Assembly: GCA_964533785.1 (NCBI GenBank)
Contig: CAZHNG010000415.1
Coordinates: forward strand, 1 to 5,531
Direction of reading: 5' to 3'
Source of the DNA: JANQRV01 sp964533785
Lineage (GTDB): Bacteria > Bacteroidota > Bacteroidia > Chitinophagales > Saprospiraceae
Length of the DNA: 5,531 nucleotides
A model generated the notes under the pieces. The model was not told the origin of the DNA. It made no database searches and worked only from the letters and a program-made list of their open reading frames with translations. Both the position numbers and the translations under genes were made by a program. Of the stretch, positions 1 through 5,531 are shown one piece after another (position 1 is the stretch's first letter; every line of letters begins with the position of its first letter).

Positions 1-19
1 GAATATCAGCGTTTTGTTG

Positions 20-49
20 TCTAAAATCTAGCGTCTAGCGTCAAAAGTC
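20..49. repeat. Degenerate heptanucleotide tandem repeat upstream of the GS-family gene
   Basis: Four consecutive 7-bp units in register read tctaaaa, tctagcg, tctagcg and tcaaaag, followed by tc. The two central units are identical and the outer two share only the leading TC and some A positions. The repeat lies 28 bp upstream of the TTG start of the GS-family gene, in what is probably its 5' leader or promoter region. It could be a small intergenic minisatellite. I see no sign that it is translated, since a stop codon at 29-31 closes the GS reading frame here. Function is unknown. Confidence 0.5.
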
Positions 50-64
50 CAAATTATATCAAAA

Positions 65-68
65 AGGA
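65..68 (+). promoter_or_regulatory. Ribosome binding site supporting the TTG start at 77
   Basis: An AGGA core inside an A-rich tract lies 8 nt before the TTG at 77. It is the only recognisable Shine-Dalgarno-like element among the genes of this window. It favours TTG as the true start, because the next in-frame ATG is codon 58 at 248, well inside the conserved N-terminal domain. Confidence 0.45.
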
Positions 69-76
69 AAAATAAT

Positions 77-1432
77 TTGGAACGATCAGAATTATTGAAA
101 ACCATCGAATCTTCTAAGTTACTTAGGATAGGATTTGCGATTGTGGATATAGATGGGGTACTGAGAGGAAAAATAATCAGTAAAAACAAGTTACTCAAAT
201 GCCTGGAGGATAATATCGGCTTTTGCAATGTGGTCTTTGGATGGGACATGAACGACGCTCCTTATGATAACACCAAGCTCAGTGGCTGGCACACTGGTTA
301 TCCCGACGGACGGGCAACGATTGACTTGAATACCTTTCGCCAAATACCCTGGGACGATAAAATGCCTTTCTTTCTGGGTGATTTTAGTCAAGACCCTACC
401 CTATCCCCTATTTGCCCCAGAACTTTATTGAAAAAAATTCGTCAAGAATGTATCGATCTGGGTTTTCAACCACAGTTCGGAGCGGAATACGAATGGTTTA
501 CCTTTCAAGAAACACCAGACACGCTGGCTGAGAAAAACCACTCTAAACCAACACCACTTACGCCTGGAATGTTTGGTTATTCGGTAATAAGAGCTTCTCA
601 AAATCAACAATATTTTAACGCCCTTTTTGATCTGCTCCATGCATTCCGCATTCCAGTAGAAGGATTACATACGGAAACGGGTGACGGTGTTTACGAAGGC
701 GCCATTGAATACAGTGATGTTCTCCAAGCAGCCGACCATGCTGCATTGTTTAAAACCAGTGTTAAGGAAATTGCCGGTAAACATAATCTGCTGGCGAGTT
801 TCATGGCCAAATGGAATGATGACCTACCTGGTTGCAGTGGTCACATTCACCAGAGTTTGTGGGATACAGGCAAGCAATCGAATTTGTTCGCAGATACTAA
901 AAATCCCGAAAAGATGAGCGACCTGATGCGGCATTATATTGCCGGACAATTGCATTGCCTGCCATATATCCTGCCCTTGTATGCACCTACCGTGAATAGT
1001 TACAAACGTTTGGTGGAAGGTTCCTGGGCTGCCGTATCCGCTAGTTGGGGGATTGAGAACCGGACGACAGCTTTGCGCATCATCAATAACTCTATGAATA
1101 GCGTTCGAATAGAAACGAGGGTGCCCGGAGCAGACGCTAACCCCTACTTAGCTATGTCCGCCTGTCTTGCTTCCGGTCTATATGGTATCAAAAATCGTTT
1201 ATCTCTGGACGTAGCTCCTACAAAAGGGAACGAATACGAAAACGAAAGTCAAATCCCGCTACCACGGTCATTAGAGAAGGCAACCAATGCAATGAAATCA
1301 TCCCCCATCCCTAAAGAATTGTTCGGAGCAACATTTGTCGATCATTTCATCAAAACCAGGGAGTGGGAATGGAATCAATTCTCAAAAAAAGTTACCGATT
1401 GGGAATTAAAACGTTATTTTGAGGTGATTTAA
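77..1432 (+). CDS. Glutamine synthetase-superfamily ligase (gamma-glutamylpolyamine synthetase-like)
   Basis: This 451-residue protein of the glutamine synthetase fold is expected to be a cytosolic, ATP-dependent enzyme joining glutamate to ammonia or an amine. The N-terminal beta-grasp domain spans roughly residues 15-105 and the catalytic barrel 112-451. Metal-ligand glutamates appear in GAEYEWF (E137, E139) and HTETGDGVYE (E200, E207). The nucleotide/metal histidine motif is GCSGHIHQS (H256, H258). Substrate and phosphate arginines fit KRLVEGSW (R311), ENRTTALR (R329, R334) and RIETRVPGADANPYL (E346, R348). The C-terminus (LPRSLEKA, then TDWELKRYFEVI) resembles PuuA-type GS-like proteins rather than housekeeping GS, and no GSI adenylylation-type NLYDLPP segment is visible. 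The usual Gln of the GPGQ segment is Val (V205). The start is TTG at 77: a stop at 29-31 bars extension and an AGGA lies 8 nt upstream. The catalytic set looks intact. The amine substrate is not predictable, and true glutamine synthesis is less likely but not excluded. Confidence 0.88.
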   Translation: MERSELLKTIESSKLLRIGFAIVDIDGVLRGKIISKNKLLKCLEDNIGFCNVVFGWDMNDAPYDNTKLSGWHTGYPDGRATIDLNTFRQIPWDDKMPFFLGDFSQDPTLSPICPRTLLKKIRQECIDLGFQPQFGAEYEWFTFQETPDTLAEKNHSKPTPLTPGMFGYSVIRASQNQQYFNALFDLLHAFRIPVEGLHTETGDGVYEGAIEYSDVLQAADHAALFKTSVKEIAGKHNLLASFMAKWNDDLPGCSGHIHQSLWDTGKQSNLFADTKNPEKMSDLMRHYIAGQLHCLPYILPLYAPTVNSYKRLVEGSWAAVSASWGIENRTTALRIINNSMNSVRIETRVPGADANPYLAMSACLASGLYGIKNRLSLDVAPTKGNEYENESQIPLPRSLEKATNAMKSSPIPKELFGATFVDHFIKTREWEWNQFSKKVTDWELKRYFEVI

Positions 1433-1570
1433 ATGATAAGCTGGATATGAGATACAGATAACAGGCTCTATCAACATTGTTAGGAAAATCATCCATATAC
1501 ACAATTCACAAAACCCACGCAGTCTGGCATCCTTAGCATAACAATACCATTGCTCCATCAAATAAACCGT

Positions 1571-2620
1571 ATGGCTTTTATTGACTTTACTTCTATCGTC
1601 GAACATGCGTGGTTAGCTTACGATGATTCGCGCGAGATTGACCGGATATCGGATATCAGTGCCCAGGTATCCACCAACCACGTATACCGGGTCACTTTTA
1701 AAGATAAAGGATTTATCATTGCTAAACTTTCGTATTTCGGAAAGTTTGAACATTTTGTGGAGGATCACACCATTATTAATGTCCTGGCCAACAATTTACC
1801 TGAACCTTTCGAAAATTTCCTGGCCCGTTCACTGATAAAGGGCAACACTTTATACGTATACCACCACAAAGAAGACATCCTGGATGCATGGGTTGTTTTT
1901 TACCGGCCAATTCAAACCAAAAAACGTCCTCCCAAAATTCTCAATGAGGAACAAATCGTAAAACTAGCGCGACAGTTCGCACGGTTTCACCAGGCCTGTA
2001 ATACTATCCGGAACACCTTACCACGCTCCACTAAAACACTCCAGGATGACATCCACCTCCTTTTAAATACGCTGGATACGGACGCGGGGAAATATCAATT
2101 CGGCATACAAGAAGAACAGATCCGAATGCATTGCTGCAGCTTCTTAAGGAATATGGAAGCCCTGGAAACTTACAAATTGCATAAAATCCCCGTCTTCATC
2201 GATTGGAATATTGGCAATTTTTCAGTAACCAAGAATTTCGAATTTTATTCCCGCTGGGATTACGATTGGTTCCGGATCAGTTACCGGATGCTCGATTTTT
2301 ATTTTATCAGCAGAGTGGTTTCAGCAATTGGAGATCGTACGGTTTTCAGTTATTTGGTTGACCCTCTGAAAGGAGATCGGTTTAAATTGTTCCTGAAATA
2401 TTATCACGAAGTATATCCGTTAAAGGAAGTGGAGGTTCGGTTACTAAAAGAAGTTTACCGGTTTTTTATCCTCAACTACGTCATCAAAGATGGCAAATAC
2501 TTTTTTCACGAGATCTTTGCTACCCGATTGCAGCAAGAAGCCTATGAAACTTATTTACCTTCGATTGAAACTGATTTTAACCCCGAAATTCTTTTGGACG
2601 AACTAAAAATAACCGCTTGA
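1571..2620 (+). CDS. Divergent APH/choline-kinase-fold phosphotransferase
   Basis: This 349-residue protein, counted from ATG 1571, looks like the aminoglycoside phosphotransferase / choline kinase / homoserine kinase II superfamily. These enzymes transfer ATP phosphate to a hydroxyl of a small molecule in the cytosol. The N-lobe has STNHVYRVTF and then FIIAKL, whose Lys (K52) fits the ATP-binding lysine. The catalytic-loop equivalent is FIDWNIGNF, with D211 and N216 in the spacing of the canonical HGDxxxxN; the His position is Phe. The metal-binding DFG-like segment fits SRWDYDWF (D230/D232). The C-lobe is helical and aromatic-rich. A TTG seven codons earlier (1550) is an alternative start, but ATG fits the compact N-terminus better; neither has a Shine-Dalgarno. 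The stop TGA is 5 bp from the next gene's ATG, so the two genes are probably co-transcribed. The substrate is unknown; ethanolamine, hydroxylysine or sugar-like alcohols are possible by family analogy only. Kinase activity is plausible, not proven. Confidence 0.7.
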   Translation: MAFIDFTSIVEHAWLAYDDSREIDRISDISAQVSTNHVYRVTFKDKGFIIAKLSYFGKFEHFVEDHTIINVLANNLPEPFENFLARSLIKGNTLYVYHHKEDILDAWVVFYRPIQTKKRPPKILNEEQIVKLARQFARFHQACNTIRNTLPRSTKTLQDDIHLLLNTLDTDAGKYQFGIQEEQIRMHCCSFLRNMEALETYKLHKIPVFIDWNIGNFSVTKNFEFYSRWDYDWFRISYRMLDFYFISRVVSAIGDRTVFSYLVDPLKGDRFKLFLKYYHEVYPLKEVEVRLLKEVYRFFILNYVIKDGKYFFHEIFATRLQQEAYETYLPSIETDFNPEILLDELKITA

Positions 2621-2625
2621 TTGTT

Positions 2626-3471
2626 ATGAAAATGGTTTCCTTTTTGTCACTTGTAAAGCAGTATAAAGCTGTATGGCTGGATTCTTACGGTGTGGTGAAA
2701 AACCACAAAGGATTAATTCCCGAGGTGCAGAAAACCATTGATTTTTTGCGTAAAGAAGGTAAGGTGATCAGAATACTTACCAATGATGCCTCGAAAAGTC
2801 AGGAAGAACAAGGTATTGCATTCAGAAAATTAGGCCTATCGGGGATCGATGCATCTGAGATCATCACCTCCGGTATGTTGGCCAAGCAATTTTTGATGCA
2901 CAAAATACCTAAAGGAAAGGTTGCCTACCTGGGCACTGATAAGGCTGCTGAATATATTTTAGAATCCGGGTTGGAATCTATTCCCGTAAGCGACCTTCAC
3001 GTCGATGATGATATCAACGCCTTTGTTTTTTTAGACGATGAAGGCTTCGACTGGAATATCGATATCAACAAAACCGTCAACCTCCTGAGAAGGAAGAACA
3101 TTCCCGTCATTCTTGCCAATTCCGATAAGCTCTACCCGGTAAACAAGAACGATGTCTCGATCGCAACGGGAGGAATCGCCCGCTTGATCGAAAGTATTCT
3201 CAACCGGAGATTCATCTATTTCGGCAAACCGGACTCCCAAATGTTCATGTACGCTTTTGAGCATATGAACCATACGGAAAGTGATAATTTTACCAAAGAC
3301 GACATATTAATGGTTGGAGATACACTGCATACTGACATCCTGGGCGGCAATAAATTTGGTGTGAAAACCATGCTGGTAATGACGGGGAACACTCGTAAAG
3401 AACACGCTCAACTGAGGATCGAGTATACGGGGATCATTCCCGATTATCTGGCAGAGTCTATTTGTATCTAA
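2626..3471 (+). CDS. HAD superfamily class IIA (NagD-like) hydrolase with DxY motif I
   Basis: This 281-residue protein, counted from ATG 2626, belongs to the haloacid dehalogenase superfamily, class IIA, whose members are mostly cytosolic phosphatases of sugar phosphates, nucleotides or phosphoglycolate. Motif I is AVWLDSYGVV with the nucleophile D19, but the second Asp of DxD is Tyr (Y21). Motif II is RILTNDAS (T52, N53). The cap region around residues 75-190 carries LANSDKLYP and ATGGIARLIE, equivalent to the NPD and GxG elements of NagD relatives. Motif III is YFGKPD (K201) and motif IV is MVGDTLHTDILGG (D232, D237). The length is normal for class IIA. A TTG at 2617 would overlap the kinase stop (TTGA) and add three residues; ATG 2632 is another option. 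Tight spacing suggests joint expression with the kinase. The HAD IIA assignment is strong. Phosphatase activity is uncertain because the usual general acid/base is absent; it might be a phosphatase with an altered mechanism or another hydrolase. Confidence 0.82.
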   Translation: MKMVSFLSLVKQYKAVWLDSYGVVKNHKGLIPEVQKTIDFLRKEGKVIRILTNDASKSQEEQGIAFRKLGLSGIDASEIITSGMLAKQFLMHKIPKGKVAYLGTDKAAEYILESGLESIPVSDLHVDDDINAFVFLDDEGFDWNIDINKTVNLLRRKNIPVILANSDKLYPVNKNDVSIATGGIARLIESILNRRFIYFGKPDSQMFMYAFEHMNHTESDNFTKDDILMVGDTLHTDILGGNKFGVKTMLVMTGNTRKEHAQLRIEYTGIIPDYLAESICI

Positions 3472-3478
3472 GTATCAA

Positions 3479-4696
3479 TTACGAATACTGTTTAATGCTG
3501 ATCATGGCCAAAAAGACACAAGTGATACCGATGGCTAGTATCCCCCACAATAACAAAGTCAGTCCCGATTGGTCAGCCATAAAATAACTGAATATTATTG
3601 GAGCCGCCGCCGTAGACAACACAATAAACATACTTACCATACTCTTGATGGCCCCAAGGTGTAACTGTCCGTAGCGCTCAGCCCATAGCGCAGGGCCCGT
3701 TACGGTCAACATCCCGCCGCTCAATCCTGCCAAACACATAAAGAAGAACCCTAGCCAGTGATCAGCGGTGATATTCAACACTAATGTGCCTATTAAAATA
3801 GGTATAATGGTAAACGGAATGACCTGCCTGGCACTGAAACGGTCAATTATCCCACCCGTAGTAAACGAAGCTAATACTTTCGCCATCCCAAACCCGGAAA
3901 AACCAAAAGCGATCCACCCGGCAGGCCAGGATTTCGCCGCTACCAAGAGGTTTTGATTTATAAATAAACCGGTTGCAAAAAAAGGAACGAATAATACAAC
4001 GGGAAGAAGTAGCCAAAAACCAGGGTCGGAAAGTACCTGGGCTCTCGTAAAACCATTTTTGGATTGACGCTCTCTTTCTTGCGGATAAAACCGAAGCGTA
4101 GTAGCCTTCTGAAAAGCATCGTGCCGGTTCACCAAATTCCAAACCAGGGGCAAAAAAACAACCAATAGCGTAATAATGATGATCAACCAGGTAAACCGCC
4201 AGCCATATTGTTGAATCAGCCAGAAAGCCACACCCGGAATTAGGATCTCAGCCGCGGAAACCCCGATTACTGAGAGGGATAAGGCTTTCCCCCGATCGCT
4301 CGTAAAATAACGACCAACCGATGTCGCCCCTATTAAAGTCATAATGCCTTGCCCGCCCATTCTGACAGCTAGTAAGCCCAGAAAAAAAATAATCCAATGA
4401 TTGGAAAAGCTCAATAATAAACAACCAATAATGATCAAAACGGCAACGGCAGTACTGATGTACCGGATCCGGAAACGATCAATCCCCTTTCCAATTTGCG
4501 GTAACAAAAACGCGCTCGCTAAAGTAGCGGCAGAGTAAATAGATGCAAACAATGAATTTTTCCACCCCAGGTCATCCGTTATGGACTGAACAAACAAACT
4601 AATAAAAAACGTTTGACCAATAAACGAGTAAAAATAATGCGTAAAACCGTACGCCAAATACCTTGGATGCGTACGGACCAATTGTAAATAAGTCAT
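3479..4696 (-). CDS. MFS transporter, 12 transmembrane helices, MCT/OFA-like
   Basis: This 405-residue inner-membrane protein is a predicted secondary transporter of the major facilitator superfamily. Hydrophobic segments fit 12 helices, at about residues 14-36, 48-65, 79-97, 100-121, 138-160, 167-187, 226-247, 258-279, 291-309, 314-334, 349-371 and 378-398. A charged central loop (about 190-220) separates the two halves. The loop 2-3 signature is GKGIDRFRIR (69-78), repeated in the second half as GGIIDRFSAR (281-290). The segment VGRYFTSDRGKALSLSVIG recalls the monocarboxylate / oxalate-formate group, so an anionic substrate is possible. I chose ATG at 4696 because MTYLQLVRTHPRY is a normal short cytosolic start; a TTG at 4717 would add seven residues and lies across a small inverted repeat. 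It is convergent with the HAD gene (7-bp gap) and divergent from the nicotinate phosphoribosyltransferase gene. The substrate is unknown; niacin is a context-based guess only. Confidence 0.85.
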   Translation of the reverse strand: MTYLQLVRTHPRYLAYGFTHYFYSFIGQTFFISLFVQSITDDLGWKNSLFASIYSAATLASAFLLPQIGKGIDRFRIRYISTAVAVLIIIGCLLLSFSNHWIIFFLGLLAVRMGGQGIMTLIGATSVGRYFTSDRGKALSLSVIGVSAAEILIPGVAFWLIQQYGWRFTWLIIIITLLVVFLPLVWNLVNRHDAFQKATTLRFYPQERERQSKNGFTRAQVLSDPGFWLLLPVVLFVPFFATGLFINQNLLVAAKSWPAGWIAFGFSGFGMAKVLASFTTGGIIDRFSARQVIPFTIIPILIGTLVLNITADHWLGFFFMCLAGLSGGMLTVTGPALWAERYGQLHLGAIKSMVSMFIVLSTAAAPIIFSYFMADQSGLTLLLWGILAIGITCVFLAMISIKQYS

Positions 4697-4697
4697 A

Positions 4698-4715
4698 GCG
4701 GTGATTTCTGACCGC
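4698..4715. repeat. Small inverted repeat GCGGT-N8-ACCGC before the MFS start
   Basis: A perfect 5-bp GC-rich inverted repeat with an 8-nt loop lies immediately upstream of the MFS ATG (4696) on the - strand and overlaps the alternative TTG start. In mRNA it would form a short hairpin in the translation initiation region. It stands out against an AT-rich leader but is short enough to arise by chance. Confidence 0.3.
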
Positions 4716-4773
4716 AATAATAAGAAGGCAGATCGGTTTTTCTATTCATTTGACAATTAATTGAGAGATTAAA

Positions 4774-4780
4774 AAACTAA
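4774..4780. repeat. Upstream copy of heptamer AAACTAA
   Basis: This heptamer is identical to the right arm of the inverted repeat at 4809-4829 and lies 49 bp upstream of it in the same orientation. It may be an extra half-site for a DNA-binding protein. Chance occurrence in AT-rich DNA cannot be excluded. Confidence 0.3.
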
Positions 4781-4808
4781 TATCAGCAAAATGCGTTTAA
4801 AATCAAAC

Positions 4809-4829
4809 TTAGTTTTAAAAACAAACTAA
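4809..4829. promoter_or_regulatory. Candidate operator: TTAGTTT-N7-AAACTAA inverted repeat
   Basis: Two perfect 7-bp arms are separated by a 7-bp A-rich spacer, giving a 21-bp dyad that ends 9 bp before the ATG at 4839. A second, nested dyad (AAACT-T-AGTTT, 4805-4815) shares the left arm. The position fits a repressor site for the nicotinate phosphoribosyltransferase gene or a leader hairpin occluding its start. NAD-salvage genes are often controlled by dedicated repressors such as NrtR or NiaR, but I cannot say that this matches either motif. Confidence 0.4.
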
Positions 4830-4838
4830 CTATTTTCA

Positions 4839-5531
4839 ATGACCAATTACCATACTCCACTGTTCACTGATCTGTACCAGCTTACTATGGCTGAAGCCTA
4901 CTGGCAATCAGGAAAACACGACCAGCAAGCGGCATTCCATCTCTATTATCGAGAGAATCCTTTTAACGGAAATTACGCCATTGCTTGTGGTTTGGCTTTA
5001 ATTATTGAATACCTAAAGGATTTTCATTTTTCCGAAGCAGACGTTCAGTATCTCAAAAGCTTAAAAGGGAATGGTGATGATCCATTATTCAGTTCTGCTT
5101 TTTTAGATTATTTGCGCAAGTTAAGGTTCGAATGTGATGTGGCCGCCGTGCGGGAAGGAACACTTGTATTTCCTAACCAGCCTTTGGTGAGGGTAAAGGG
5201 GCCGTTGTTGCAAGCCCAACTATTGGAGACCGTTTTATTGAATATCATTAATTTTTCAACGTTAATCGCCACCAAAGCATCGCGGGTTGTTCAGGCCGCT
5301 GAGCAAAATAGTGTCCTGGAATTCGGTTTGCGGCGTTCTCAAGGCCCTAACGGAGGTATATTCGCGTCCAGGGCAGCTTATATTGGGGGGTGTCACGCGA
5401 CCAGTAATATGATGGCCGGAAAAATGTACGGCATTCCCGTTAAAGGCACCCATGCGCACAGTTGGGTGATGAGTCACAGTACCGAACTTCAAGCCTTCCA
5501 AAATTATGCACAAGCAATGCCCCACAACAGT
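4839..5531 (+). CDS. pncB: Nicotinate phosphoribosyltransferase, 3' end beyond the window
   Basis: The frame is open from ATG 4839 to the last base, giving 231 codons without a stop, about half of the usual length for this family. The enzyme is a cytosolic type II phosphoribosyltransferase. It converts nicotinate and PRPP, with ATP, to nicotinate mononucleotide, the first step of the Preiss-Handler NAD salvage route. Visible signatures are FTDLYQLTMAEAYW (9-22), the YYRENPFNGNYAIACGL segment (36-52), FGLRRSQGPNGG (162-173), ASRAAYIGG (176-184), ATSN (187-190) and GIPVKGTHAHSWVM (198-211). The last of these contains the histidine region that is autophosphorylated in characterised NAPRTases. 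The following AFQNYAQAMPHNS also fits the family. The start is the only ATG before the conserved LYQLTMAEAYW; there is no clear Shine-Dalgarno. The gene is divergent from the MFS transporter and preceded by a 21-bp dyad. The family assignment is firm; the lineage-specific name (pncB versus pncB2-like) is less so. Confidence 0.93.
   Translation, partial: MTNYHTPLFTDLYQLTMAEAYWQSGKHDQQAAFHLYYRENPFNGNYAIACGLALIIEYLKDFHFSEADVQYLKSLKGNGDDPLFSSAFLDYLRKLRFECDVAAVREGTLVFPNQPLVRVKGPLLQAQLLETVLLNIINFSTLIATKASRVVQAAEQNSVLEFGLRRSQGPNGGIFASRAAYIGGCHATSNMMAGKMYGIPVKGTHAHSWVMSHSTELQAFQNYAQAMPHNS

Larger units (their letters stand above)
4697..4838. promoter_or_regulatory. Divergent intergenic region between the MFS and nicotinate phosphoribosyltransferase genes
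   Basis: This AT-rich region must hold the promoters of the two divergent genes. It contains a TTGACA at 4750-4755 on the + strand overlapping the perfect palindrome CAATTAATTG (4754-4763), and a TAATAT at 4778-4783. The 22-nt gap between TTGACA and TAATAT is too long for a classical sigma-70 promoter. No clean Bacteroidota-type TAnnTTTG element is apparent on either strand. I therefore assign it as a regulatory region without naming exact promoters. Confidence 0.45.

Noticed and set aside
1433..1450. Tiny ATG-started frame (five codons) directly after the GS-like stop
   Set aside because: It is too short to judge, has no ribosome binding site of its own, and shows no attenuator-like composition.
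1406..1606. 66-codon frame on the - strand across the GS/kinase gap
   Set aside because: It overlaps the ends of two convincing + strand genes, has no recognisable motif and fits a chance frame in AT-rich DNA.
3843..4142. 99-codon - strand frame inside the MFS gene
   Set aside because: It is an alternative frame of the transporter on the same strand, with no hydrophobic pattern or family motif of its own.
4750..4783. TTGACA plus TAATAT read as a sigma-70 promoter
   Set aside because: The 22-nt spacing is outside the usual 16-18, and TTGACA is not the typical -33 element if the host is a Bacteroidota member. It is recorded only within the regulatory region.
2..4787. The 9-mer AATATCAGC present in both the first leader (2-10) and the divergent intergenic region (4779-4787)
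   Set aside because: Many shared 9-mers are expected by chance in a window of this size, and the flanks do not match.
5262..5525. 87-codon - strand frame opposite the nicotinate phosphoribosyltransferase gene
   Set aside because: The + strand frame shows unmistakable NAPRTase motifs across the same bases, so this is an antisense shadow.

Overview
The window holds five protein-coding genes and no RNA genes, insertion sequences or CRISPR arrays that I can see. The DNA is moderately AT-rich. Four of the five likely starts lack a clear Shine-Dalgarno sequence and sit behind A/T-rich leaders instead. Together with the protein styles this suggests a member of the Bacteroidota, possibly a Saprospiria- or Cytophagia-like lineage. 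That placement is an inference from general impression, not a search result.

Left part (1-3471, all + strand). A glutamine synthetase-superfamily ligase starts at a TTG codon (77-1432). It is followed after about 138 bp by a divergent APH/choline-kinase-fold phosphotransferase (1571-2620), and then almost without a gap by a HAD class IIA (NagD-like) hydrolase (2626-3471). The kinase and HAD genes are clearly translationally adjacent; the GS gene may or may not share their transcript. A ligase, a small-molecule kinase and a phosphatase-fold enzyme in a row look like a small-molecule pathway, for example amine or amino-alcohol gamma-glutamylation and phosphorylation, but the substrate cannot be read from the sequence. 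Both the kinase and the HAD protein deviate at textbook catalytic positions: Phe replaces the His of the Brenner motif in the kinase, and DxY replaces DxD in HAD motif I.

Right part (3479-5531). A 12-helix MFS transporter lies on the - strand (3479-4696), convergent with the HAD gene across a 7-bp gap. It diverges from a nicotinate phosphoribosyltransferase gene (4839 to the window end, 3' end cut off), which catalyses the entry step of NAD salvage from nicotinate. The shared intergenic region carries three copies of the heptamer AAACTAA/TTAGTTT. Two of these form a perfect 7-7-7 inverted repeat just upstream of the NAPRTase start, a candidate operator or leader hairpin. The divergent layout makes niacin-related transport a testable idea for the MFS protein, but nothing in its sequence proves it.

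The first 76 bases hold a short degenerate 7-bp tandem repeat and a purine-rich ribosome binding site for the GS-family gene.
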